From positions 4,061,001-4,125,000 of the forward strand of contig NZ_CP094351.1 in the NCBI RefSeq assembly GCF_022807995.1: DNA of 64,000 nucleotides, given 5' to 3'. Below, piece by piece: positions 43,151 to 51,126 of the stretch. This DNA comes from Pseudomonas orientalis. Its GTDB lineage: Bacteria; Pseudomonadota; Gammaproteobacteria; Pseudomonadales; Pseudomonadaceae. The position numbers and the translations under genes are program-made. The notes under the pieces are model-generated. The model saw only the letters and a list, made by a program, of their open reading frames with translations. It searched no databases and was not told the DNA's origin. Numbering within the stretch: the stretch's first letter is position 1; every line of letters begins with the position of its first letter.

Positions 43151-44503
43151 CTAGCCCGCTTCAAATAACGCCATGGCCTCGACATGCGCGGTCTGCGGAA
43201 ACATGTCGAGGATCCCGGCACGCTTTAGCCGGTAGCCTTGCTTGACCAACTCAGCCGTGTCCCGCGCCAGCGTCGCCGGATTGCAGGACACATACACCAG
43301 GCGCCTGACCCCCAGGGTGGCAAGTCTGCGCACAACTTCCTGGGCACCGTCGCGCGGTGGGTCCAAGAGTACCGCAGAAAAGCCTTGTTTGGCCCATTCC
43401 GCATCAGTCAGGGGCTGGGACAAATCGGCCTGAAAAAAACGCGCATTATGCAAATCGTTGCTCACGGCATTCTGTGCCGCGCGCTCCACCATGGTCTGCA
43501 CGCCTTCCACGGCAACCACTTCGCGTACCTGCCTGGCCAGTGGCAGGGCAAAATTGCCCAGCCCGCAGAACAGGTCCAGCACCCGTTCATCGGGTTGCGG
43601 CGCCAACCAGTCCAGGGCCTGGGCGACCATCGCCTCGTTGACCCCAGCGTTGACCTGCACAAAATCACCCGGCCGGTACGCCAGCTCCAGACCCCATGCC
43701 TCCAGGCGGAAACCGAGCGCGTTACCCGGCTCGACCGGCTCCGGCGGGCCCTCGCCCTGCAGCCACAACCGGGCATCATGGAAGCTGCAAAATTCTTTCA
43801 GCACCTGCATGTCCGCCTCGGACAACGGTGCCATATGCCGCAGCAACACGGCGATGGACGTACCACTGAACAATTCCACATGCCCCAACGCCTGAGGTTT
43901 GCTCAAGCGACGCAGCATGGTCGGCAGCCGCTGCATGATCGGTTGCAAGGCCTGTACCAGCACCGGGCACTCATCGATGGCGACGATGTCCTGGCTGGCC
44001 ACGGCACGAAAACCGACCTCTAGGTGTCTGGCCTTGGCGTCCCAGCGCACGGCCACGCGAGCTCTGCGCCGGTAGCCGAATTCCGGACCGCTCAGCGGCG
44101 CCGCCCACGCTTGCGGTTCGACGCCGGCCACACGGGACAATTGCTCGGCGAGCATGCGCTGTTTCAGCGCAAGTTGTTCGGCATGGGGCAGGTGCTGCAC
44201 GCTGCAGCCGCCACAGCGGCCAAAATGCGCACAGGGCGCCGGGCGACGCAATTCGCTGGCCTTGAACACCCGCTCGGTGCGCGCCTCGACCACCTTGCCG
44301 TGGGTGCCGAGTACCCGCGCCTCCACCTCTTCGCCGGCCAGCGCACCGTTGACGAACCAGGTACGGCCTTCGAAGAACACGATGCCGCGCCCGTCGTTGG
44401 CCAGGCGCTCGATGGTCAAGCGTTGCTTCTTGCCCACCGGAATCTGCGGGGCCCGGCTACCGCCGGTCGGCTGGAAGCGCAGGCCTTTCTCGTGCCTGGC
44501 CAT
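43151..44503 (-). CDS. rlmD: 23S rRNA (uracil-1939-C5)-methyltransferase RlmD
   Basis: SAM-dependent methylation of U1939 in 23S rRNA. It has 450 residues: an N-terminal TRAM domain (IERLANDGRGIVFFEGRTWF), a 4Fe-4S cluster bound by Cys about 91, 97, 100 and 179 (CAHFGRCGGC and DECPVL), and the methyltransferase core VLDLFCGLGNFALPLA. The core ends with LLDPPRDGAQEVV and the nucleophile Cys in VYVSCNPATLARD. Its ATG overlaps the cysM stop (TGATG). It lies upstream of relA on the same strand, 121 bases away. Confidence 0.96.
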   Translation of the reverse strand: MARHEKGLRFQPTGGSRAPQIPVGKKQRLTIERLANDGRGIVFFEGRTWFVNGALAGEEVEARVLGTHGKVVEARTERVFKASELRRPAPCAHFGRCGGCSVQHLPHAEQLALKQRMLAEQLSRVAGVEPQAWAAPLSGPEFGYRRRARVAVRWDAKARHLEVGFRAVASQDIVAIDECPVLVQALQPIMQRLPTMLRRLSKPQALGHVELFSGTSIAVLLRHMAPLSEADMQVLKEFCSFHDARLWLQGEGPPEPVEPGNALGFRLEAWGLELAYRPGDFVQVNAGVNEAMVAQALDWLAPQPDERVLDLFCGLGNFALPLARQVREVVAVEGVQTMVERAAQNAVSNDLHNARFFQADLSQPLTDAEWAKQGFSAVLLDPPRDGAQEVVRRLATLGVRRLVYVSCNPATLARDTAELVKQGYRLKRAGILDMFPQTAHVEAMALFEAG

Positions 44504-45405
44504 CAGTTGGGTTCGTCGAAAATGCCGGTCGACAGGTAGCGGTCGCCTCGGTCACAGATGATCGCGACGATCACCGCGTTTTCCACCTCTTGGGACAAGC
44601 GCAACATACCGGCCACGGCGCCACCGGAGGACACGCCGCAGAAGATGCCCTCTTCACGGGCCAGGCGCCGGGTGGTGTCCTCGGCTTCGCGCTGGGCCAT
44701 GTCGATGATGCGGTCCACGCGCGTGGCGTTGTAGATTTTCGGCAGATACTCTTCGGGCCAGCGGCGGATACCGGGTATGGCCGCGCCTTCCATCGGTTGC
44801 AGACCGACGATCTGAATCGCCGGGTTCTGCTCCTTGAGGTAGCGCGAATTGCCCATGATGGTGCCGGTGGTGCCCATGGAGCTGACGAAATGGGTAATGG
44901 TGCCCTGGGTCTGGCGCCAGATTTCCGGGCCGGTGCTGGTGTAGTGCGCTTCGGGGTTATCACCGTTGGCAAACTGGTCCAGCACCACGCCACGACCTTC
45001 GGCGGCCATGCGTTCGGCGAGGTCACGGGCGCCTTCCATGCCTTCTTCCTGGGTGACCAGAATCAGTTGCGCGCCATACGCAGTCATCGCGGCCTTGCGC
45101 TCGGCGCTGCCGTTGTCGGGCATGATCAGCACCATCTTGTAACCCTTGATCGCGGCGGCCATGGCCAAGGCGATCCCGGTATTGCCCGAGGTGGCTTCGA
45201 TCAGCGTATCCCCCGGCTTGATCTGCCCGCGCAGTTCGGCGCGGGTAATCATTGACAGCGCTGGACGGTCCTTGACGGAACCGGCGGGGTTGTTGCCTTC
45301 GAGCTTGAGCAACAGGGTATTGCTGGTTTCACCCGCCATGCGTTGCAAGCGGACCAGGGGCGTGTTGCCGACGCAATCGGCGATTGTGGGGTACTGCAAG
45401 GTCAT
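44503..45405 (-). CDS. cysM: Cysteine synthase B
   Basis: A PLP enzyme making cysteine from O-acetylserine and sulfide or thiosulfate. It has 300 residues with the PLP Lys about 45 in NPAGSVKDRPA, the phosphate-binding ATSGNTGIALA (about 71-81), and the CysM-type GDRYLSTGIF at the C-terminus. ATG 45405 matches the family start; the longer upstream frame is unsupported. It is divergent from the GDPD-like gene. Confidence 0.95.
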   Translation of the reverse strand: MTLQYPTIADCVGNTPLVRLQRMAGETSNTLLLKLEGNNPAGSVKDRPALSMITRAELRGQIKPGDTLIEATSGNTGIALAMAAAIKGYKMVLIMPDNGSAERKAAMTAYGAQLILVTQEEGMEGARDLAERMAAEGRGVVLDQFANGDNPEAHYTSTGPEIWRQTQGTITHFVSSMGTTGTIMGNSRYLKEQNPAIQIVGLQPMEGAAIPGIRRWPEEYLPKIYNATRVDRIIDMAQREAEDTTRRLAREEGIFCGVSSGGAVAGMLRLSQEVENAVIVAIICDRGDRYLSTGIFDEPN

Positions 45406-45533
45406 GGCGTATTCGCAATCCAGACTGCGGGGGCGGACATCATACCGGGAAAGACTGGCAGGCCATATCACGCAAAGTGTGGTGCTTATAAGGTAAAGCT
45501 ATAACGCTTTGTGTTTCACCCGAATCGGGCCAA

Positions 45534-45561
45534 GGAACTGAGCGCCCCGGCCAACCACTTA
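45534..45561 (+). promoter_or_regulatory. hrp-box-like promoter (HrpL/RspL sigma factor)
   Basis: GGAACT (45534-45539), 15 bases, CCACTTA (45555-45561). The consensus for the HrpL-type ECF sigma factor is GGAACC/T-N15/16-CCACNNA. It lies 88 bases before the start of the GDPD-like gene, in the same direction. Confidence 0.65.
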
Positions 45562-45649
45562 TCCGAGGCAACAAGGACGCTGGCCATCACGGGCAGCCAG
45601 GTTGATCACGCCGACAGGGATTTGAACTATCCAAAGACAGGGCGAAACC

Positions 45650-46924
45650 ATGACTCTCCTCGCAACGTCTCGACTCCCGCCCGCAACGTCTGATGTCGTC
45701 AGCCTGCGACCGTCGCCAGGCTCTGCAGCTGATAGCGGCGCCCTGACCCGTCTGAGTGCCGATGACGTACAGCAAATGCTTCAATCTCGAGGCCACAGCG
45801 AACTTCTCAAAGAACGCACCGGCCACAACCTGATGCTGACCGCCCATCGCGGAACGGGCCCAACAAGCGTGTTTGGCTCGACATTTCCGCAGACATTTCA
45901 TCCTGAGAACAGCCTCCAAGCAATCAAAGCTGCGATTGTCCAAGGCGCCGATGCGGTTGAAATCGATATTTTCAAAGCCAAAGACGGCACCGTGATGGTC
46001 ACCCATGACGATGAGATCTGGCGTAACGCGTTCGGCGCTGATCGCAGCGGCGCCAAACTGCCCGATGGCGAAACCAAGGCGTCCTATCTGGTTGGGCAAA
46101 AGACAGCCGATGAACTGCAAAAAATCCCTATTGGGCGCAAGGGTGAAGTCACACCTACGCTGTCGTCAGTTATCGAACTGGTCAACGATGCGAACCAGAC
46201 ACTCATTGCTTACGGCAAAAAACCGGTCATTCTCAATATCGAACTGAAAGATGAAACCGCCGTGTCTTCCATGCTTGATCTCGTGGAACAGGGTGGGCGG
46301 AACATGCAGAAACTTGCCCCGGAAAGCATCATTTTCTGTTCGTTCAAACACGAGGCGCTCAAGGAGTTGAAAGCTGAGGCCGAGCAGCGTGGCTTGAGCG
46401 GAATAAACATCGCTCCCGGCATCAAAACAGCGGACTTGTTCGGCAAAGAAAACATGAAGGAGGACTTCTCCCTCAAAGATCCCAACGCGAAGTATCAAAC
46501 CAACGCCACGAACAATCTGCGCAGTCTGGTGGAGGGCAATGGGTTTCAAGGCTACGACGGGATCCTGTGGGATTTGCGCGCACCGATCGTCGAACTTGCC
46601 GCATCAGGGAGGAAGGCCATCCACGCCTCCACTTCAGACTTCAGGCAATACGGCGACAATCGCGACTTCTCCCACGTACTCCTCGAGCTGAGCAAGCAAG
46701 CCGAAACGTTTTTCAAATGTGACAACGTTGATGACGCGCGGAAAGTCTTGCTGGAATCCAGCATCTTGCTGGGCGGTGTAGGTATTCAGATGCTGTATAA
46801 AAAAACGCCGGAGGGTGGCGACGCGTTTTATTTCTATCGACCTGATGATCAACATGACAACAGTTCGATCCTGAAAACAGGGGCAAAAAAACCGATTGCC
46901 TACTCAAAACTCGTGTCGGAATGA
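45650..46924 (+). CDS. Glycerophosphodiester phosphodiesterase-like protein, candidate type III effector
   Basis: A 424-residue protein with a GDPD-like TIM-barrel core starting about residue 60: HRG (His about 66, Arg 67), HPENS (Glu about 86), EIDIF (Glu about 104, Asp 106) and THDD (His about 119), the catalytic and metal-binding set of the family. There is no Sec signal. The first 50 residues are Ser-rich (nine Ser), carry Leu at positions 3 and 4, and have no acidic residue before Asp 15, as in Pseudomonas type III effectors. A hrp-box-like promoter lies upstream. Base composition looks less GC-rich than its neighbours. Effector status is inferred; it could be an ordinary cytoplasmic phosphodiesterase. 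Confidence 0.75.
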   Translation: MTLLATSRLPPATSDVVSLRPSPGSAADSGALTRLSADDVQQMLQSRGHSELLKERTGHNLMLTAHRGTGPTSVFGSTFPQTFHPENSLQAIKAAIVQGADAVEIDIFKAKDGTVMVTHDDEIWRNAFGADRSGAKLPDGETKASYLVGQKTADELQKIPIGRKGEVTPTLSSVIELVNDANQTLIAYGKKPVILNIELKDETAVSSMLDLVEQGGRNMQKLAPESIIFCSFKHEALKELKAEAEQRGLSGINIAPGIKTADLFGKENMKEDFSLKDPNAKYQTNATNNLRSLVEGNGFQGYDGILWDLRAPIVELAASGRKAIHASTSDFRQYGDNRDFSHVLLELSKQAETFFKCDNVDDARKVLLESSILLGGVGIQMLYKKTPEGGDAFYFYRPDDQHDNSSILKTGAKKPIAYSKLVSE

Positions 46925-46930
46925 GGCTTC

Positions 46931-47524
46931 TTATTGCGCGTGATTTCGCTGAAACACCGCTTCACCCATCGCCGAGATCTGCCCTTCGATCAGCGCCTCG
47001 AAGGGTTTTAGCAGCGGCTCAAACGATACCGGTGCTTCCAACACCTGCAATGCCTGCACAATCGCCTCTATCGTCGACAAAGCGCCAGGCCCGGGCGCCT
47101 TGCGCAGCCGATACCGGGAAACGCCGCCGGCGGGCAACGTCACACGGGGCAAGGCTGCCAGCAAAGGGTTGAGGTGCAGCAGTTTGCGCGCCTTGCGCCA
47201 GGTGCCGTCGGGCACCACCAGCAGTAGCGGCTGATCACCAGGCTCATAGGCTTGCAAAGGGTGCGCATCATCGGCCGGGAATAACAGACGCGCCTGATAA
47301 CCGGGCGGATTCAATAACGTCTCCAGATCATCGAACACTTCCCCCACCACCAGTTGCGCATGGGTGAGCCCCAACGCCGCCAGTCGCGCGGTATTGAGCG
47401 CGTGGTTGACCTCGCTCGGATGCTGCAGCAGCAACACGCGGGTGCGACTGTCGAGACGGGGAATCAGCGGGCACAAGCAGTGGCTGATGGGCCTGAGACA
47501 ACGGGAACACTGGGGTCTGGACAT
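46931..47524 (-). CDS. DTW domain protein (tRNA aminocarboxypropyltransferase family)
   Basis: A 197-residue protein of the DTW/SPOUT-like family; relatives (TapT/YfiP) form acp3U in tRNA from SAM. An N-terminal zinc-like cluster, Cys 6, 9, 16 and 18 (CSRCLRPISHCLC), and the variable motif PDGTWRKARKLL, equivalent to the family D-x-T-W signature, are present. It converges with the GDPD-like gene, the two stops being 6 bases apart, and follows the LysR gene on the same strand. Confidence 0.88.
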   Translation of the reverse strand: MSRPQCSRCLRPISHCLCPLIPRLDSRTRVLLLQHPSEVNHALNTARLAALGLTHAQLVVGEVFDDLETLLNPPGYQARLLFPADDAHPLQAYEPGDQPLLLVVPDGTWRKARKLLHLNPLLAALPRVTLPAGGVSRYRLRKAPGPGALSTIEAIVQALQVLEAPVSFEPLLKPFEALIEGQISAMGEAVFQRNHAQ

Positions 47525-47529
47525 GTTTT

Positions 47530-48423
47530 TCAGGCCTGGTTGAGCTGGGCTTTAAGTAAATCGCGGAAGGTCTGGATCAGCGGCTCGCGGCTTCGCCCCC
47601 GGCGCATGATCATCGAAAACGGCGCCTGATAGCCAAAGGTGGCCGGCAGCAGCACGCGCAGGTCGCCCTTGTCGGCCCAGGCCTGGGCGTAGTGTTCGGG
47701 CAAGTAGCCGACGTAGGCGCCGGACAGCACCAGGATCAACTGCGCCTCCATGCTTTCCACAGTAGCGGCGCTGTGCTTGAAGCCGTGGCGCGCCAGTTCG
47801 GCCTGGCTCCAGTAACCACGCCCCACCATACGTTGCTGGGTGATGACCTGCTCGGGGATGCGCCGCTCGTTGAACAACGGGTGTCGAGTGCTGCAATACA
47901 GCCAGTGCTGCTCGCGGTACAGCGGCATATAGATCAGCCCGCTCATGCGGTTTGAGAACGCGCCGATGGCAAGGTCCAGGCGATTGTCCTGCACCCCCAG
48001 TTGCAGTTCATAAGGGCTCATCACCGACAGATGCAAATGCACCGCCGGGTGTTCGAGGCTGTAGGCGCCGATTACCTCGGCGAACGGCAGCGCTTTGTCG
48101 CTGACGGTGGAGTCGAGCACGCCGAGCTTGAGCGTGCCGCGCAATTCGCCCTTCAAGGCGGCGGCATATTGTTCGAAGCCTTCCAGTTCGCCCAGTAAAC
48201 GCAAGGTTTCCTGATAAAACAGCTCGCCCTTGCTGGTCAGGCTGAAGCCGCCGCGCCCACGGTGGCACAGCACCAGGCCCAACGCCGATTCCAGCTGGCT
48301 CATATAAGTGCTGATGGCTGACGTCGACAGGTTGAGCGCGTGCTGGGCATTGGCGAACCCCTGGTGGCGCACGACGCTGACGAAGATGCGCAGGAGTTTG
48401 AGGTCGGGCAAGGCATTGACCAT
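47530..48423 (-). CDS. LysR family regulator, probably GbuR-like
   Basis: A 297-residue LysR-type regulator. The N-terminal HTH is visible as FANAQHALNLSTSAISTYMSQ (in two parts with LESALG following), then the substrate-binding domain. It is divergent from gbuA across a 149-base gap holding an inverted repeat (48466-48489). By position it is the likely activator of guanidinobutyrate use, as GbuR is in P. aeruginosa; that is an inference from context. Confidence 0.88.
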   Translation of the reverse strand: MVNALPDLKLLRIFVSVVRHQGFANAQHALNLSTSAISTYMSQLESALGLVLCHRGRGGFSLTSKGELFYQETLRLLGELEGFEQYAAALKGELRGTLKLGVLDSTVSDKALPFAEVIGAYSLEHPAVHLHLSVMSPYELQLGVQDNRLDLAIGAFSNRMSGLIYMPLYREQHWLYCSTRHPLFNERRIPEQVITQQRMVGRGYWSQAELARHGFKHSAATVESMEAQLILVLSGAYVGYLPEHYAQAWADKGDLRVLLPATFGYQAPFSMIMRRGRSREPLIQTFRDLLKAQLNQA

Positions 48424-48465
48424 GGTGAGTTCCGGATAGCAATGCCTGCAGTCTACCCGCCTGCA

Positions 48466-48489
48466 TTAGTTTAGAAAAATCTGAACTAA
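48466..48489. promoter_or_regulatory. LysR-type binding site between regulator and gbuA
   Basis: TTAGTT-T-AGA-AAAA-TCT-G-AACTAA is a near-perfect inverted repeat centred in the divergent spacer and is rich in T-N11-A type symmetry. It is the best candidate site for the adjacent LysR protein. Confidence 0.55.
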
Positions 48490-48572
48490 GTATTTGCAGC
48501 TGCCGATTCTTCCCCGTCTTTGCTTTTCGCAGAATCGACCGCCAACAAACACAACAACGATGAGGCAATCCC

Positions 48573-49523
48573 GTGGACAAGATTTACCACCAACCACTGG
48601 GCGGCAACGAAATGCCGCGCTTCGCCGGCATCGCCACCATGATGCGCCTGCCCCACCTGCAAACGGCCAAGGGCCTGGACGCGGCGTTTATCGGCGTGCC
48701 CCTGGACATCGGCACCTCACTGCGCGCCGGCACCCGCTTCGGGCCTCGGGAAATTCGCGCAGAATCAGTGATGATCCGCCCGTACAACATGGCCACCGGC
48801 GCTGCGCCGTTCGATTCGCTGTCAGTTGCGGATATCGGCGATGTGCCGATCAATACCTTCAACCTCCTCGACGCCGTGCGCATCATCGAGGCAGCCTACG
48901 ATGACATCCTCGAGCACGACGTCGTCCCCATGACCCTGGGCGGCGACCACACCATCACCCTGCCGATCCTGCGGGCGATTCACAAGAAACACGGCAAGGT
49001 CGGGCTGGTGCACATCGACGCCCACGCTGACGTCAACGACCATATGTTCGGCGAGAAAATCGCCCACGGCACTACCTTCCGCCGCGCCGTAGAAGAGGGT
49101 TTGCTCGATTGCGACCGCGTGGTGCAAATCGGCCTGCGCGCCCAGGGCTACACCGCCGAAGACTTCAACTGGAGCCGCAAGCAGGGCTTCCGTGTGGTCC
49201 AGGCCGAAGAGTGCTGGCATCACTCTCTTGCGCCGTTGATGGCCGAAGTGCGCGAAAAAGTCGGCGGTGGCCCGGTATACCTGAGCTTCGACATCGATGG
49301 CATCGACCCGGCCTGGGCGCCGGGCACCGGCACGCCGGAAATCGGCGGGCTGACCACCATCCAGGCGATCGAAATCATTCGTGGCTGCCAGGGCCTGGAC
49401 CTGATTGGTTGTGACCTGGTGGAAGTGTCACCGCCCTATGACACCACCGGCAACACCTCGTTGCTGGGTGCCAACCTGCTGTATGAAATGCTTTGTGTAT
49501 TGCCCGGCGTTGCGCATCGCTGA
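48573..49523 (+). CDS. gbuA: Guanidinobutyrase, ureohydrolase family
   Basis: Splits 4-guanidinobutyrate to 4-aminobutyrate and urea in arginine catabolism. It has 316 residues of the arginase/agmatinase fold with the two-manganese site: His in LGGDHTITLP, Asp/His/Asp in IDAHADVND, and Asp pair in SFDIDGIDPAW. The N-terminus DKIYHQPLGGNEMPRF is like P. aeruginosa GbuA as I recall it, which favours guanidinobutyrase over agmatinase. The start is GTG 48573 with GAGG 7 bases upstream. It is followed by a Na+/solute symporter gene. Confidence 0.9.
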   Translation: MDKIYHQPLGGNEMPRFAGIATMMRLPHLQTAKGLDAAFIGVPLDIGTSLRAGTRFGPREIRAESVMIRPYNMATGAAPFDSLSVADIGDVPINTFNLLDAVRIIEAAYDDILEHDVVPMTLGGDHTITLPILRAIHKKHGKVGLVHIDAHADVNDHMFGEKIAHGTTFRRAVEEGLLDCDRVVQIGLRAQGYTAEDFNWSRKQGFRVVQAEECWHHSLAPLMAEVREKVGGGPVYLSFDIDGIDPAWAPGTGTPEIGGLTTIQAIEIIRGCQGLDLIGCDLVEVSPPYDTTGNTSLLGANLLYEMLCVLPGVAHR

Positions 49524-49673
49524 TGAGCAAGAAATCGGTTTGAACAGAATAAAACACTGACAACAAGGGGATCGCAGATCCCCGATCAAGATGTACCTGA
49601 CCTTGGCTCGCGTGTTTGCCGAGCCGACTGCCGCCTGATCGTCCATAAAAAATATAATCGGAGAATCACCGTC

Positions 49674-51056
49674 ATGGCTTTGGATCTATTCGTCGTACTC
49701 ATCTACGCCGCCGGCATGCTCGTGCTCGGCTACTACGGCATGCGCCGCGCCAAGACCCATGAAGACTACCTGGTGGCCGGGCGCAATCTGGGGCCATCAC
49801 TGTATATGGGCACCATGGCCGCCACCGTATTGGGCGGCGCTTCCACCGTCGGCACCGTGCGCCTGGGTTATGTGCACGGTATTTCCGGTTTCTGGCTGTG
49901 CGCCGCACTGGGCGCGGGGATCATTGCGCTGAACCTGTTCCTGGCCAAGCCGCTGTTGAAACTGAAAATCTTCACCGTCACCCAAGTCCTGGAGAAACGC
50001 TACAACCCCATGGCGCGCCAGGCCAGCGCAGTGATTATGCTGGCCTACGCGCTGATGATCGGGGTGACATCGATCCTGGCCATCGGCACTGTGCTGCAGG
50101 TGCTGTTCGGCCTGCCATTCTGGATCTCGGTGCTGCTGGGCGGTGGTGTGGTGGTGGTGTATTCGACCATCGGCGGCATGTGGTCACTGACCCTGACCGA
50201 TATTGTGCAGTTCGTGATCAAGACAGTGGGGCTGATGTTCATCCTGTTGCCGATCTGCCTGTACCGCGTCGGCGGCTGGGATGAACTGGTGGCCAAGCTG
50301 CCGGCATCAAGTTTCAGCTTTACCGCGATCGGCTGGGACACGATCCTGACCTACTTCATGATCTACTTTTTCGGCATCCTGATCGGCCAGGATATCTGGC
50401 AGCGCGTGTTCACCGCCCGCGACGAAAAAGTTGCCCGGTACGCAGGCACCTTCGCCGGGTTTTATTGCATTGTCTATGGCCTGGCATGCGCCTTGATCGG
50501 TATGGCGGCGCATGTGCTGATCCCGGACCTGGATAACGTCAACAACGCGTTCGCAGCCATCGTCAAAGCCTCGCTGCCGGACGGCATCCGGGGCCTGGTA
50601 ATTGCCGCCGCCCTGGCGGCGATGATGTCCACGGCCAGCGCCGCCTTGCTTGCCGCGTCCACTGTGCTGACCGAGGACTTGTTGCCACGTCTGCGCGGCG
50701 GCAAGCAGTCGAGCCTGGGCGTCAACCGCTTGTTCACCCTGCTGACCGGCATGGCCGTGCTGGGCATCGCACTGGTGGTGAACGATGTGATCAGCGCCCT
50801 GACCCTGGCCTACAACCTGCTGGTGGGCGGCATGTTGATCCCGCTGATCGGAGCGATCTTCTGGAGACGCGCGACCACCGCCGCAGCGATCACGTCCATG
50901 ACCCTGGGGTCCCTGACCGCTCTGGTATGCATGTTCAAGGATGGGCTGGATGCAAACACCCCGATCTATTACAGCCTCGCGGTGGCGTTGGTGAGTTTTG
51001 TGCTGGTGAGTGTGGTGTCGCGAAAACCGGGGGCGGTGGTGGCAGGGATGGCTTGA
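49674..51056 (+). CDS. Sodium:solute symporter (SSS family)
   Basis: A 460-residue permease with about 13 membrane segments. The N-terminus (YYGMRRAKTHEDYLVAGRNL) carries the typical SSS unwound-helix approach, with AATVLGGASTVG in the first core helix. The sodium-site region MMSTASAALLAASTVL follows later. It starts 150 bases downstream of gbuA on the same strand, so it probably imports 4-guanidinobutyrate or a related guanidino compound; the substrate is inferred from context. A strong terminator follows. Confidence 0.87.
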   Translation: MALDLFVVLIYAAGMLVLGYYGMRRAKTHEDYLVAGRNLGPSLYMGTMAATVLGGASTVGTVRLGYVHGISGFWLCAALGAGIIALNLFLAKPLLKLKIFTVTQVLEKRYNPMARQASAVIMLAYALMIGVTSILAIGTVLQVLFGLPFWISVLLGGGVVVVYSTIGGMWSLTLTDIVQFVIKTVGLMFILLPICLYRVGGWDELVAKLPASSFSFTAIGWDTILTYFMIYFFGILIGQDIWQRVFTARDEKVARYAGTFAGFYCIVYGLACALIGMAAHVLIPDLDNVNNAFAAIVKASLPDGIRGLVIAAALAAMMSTASAALLAASTVLTEDLLPRLRGGKQSSLGVNRLFTLLTGMAVLGIALVVNDVISALTLAYNLLVGGMLIPLIGAIFWRRATTAAAITSMTLGSLTALVCMFKDGLDANTPIYYSLAVALVSFVLVSVVSRKPGAVVAGMA

Positions 51057-51087
51057 TCCCGTCCGGGCTTTAAAGCGGTTTCTTCAG

Positions 51088-51121
51088 CGGGTGCGACTTC
51101 AAATGTCGCACCCGTTTTTTT
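51088..51121. terminator. Terminator between symporter gene and the NAD/FAD fusion gene
   Basis: CGGGTGCGACTT-CAAA-TGTCGCACCCG stem, followed on the plus strand by a run of seven T. The fusion gene converges here with its stop at 51127. Confidence 0.88.
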
Positions 51122-51126
51122 GCCCT

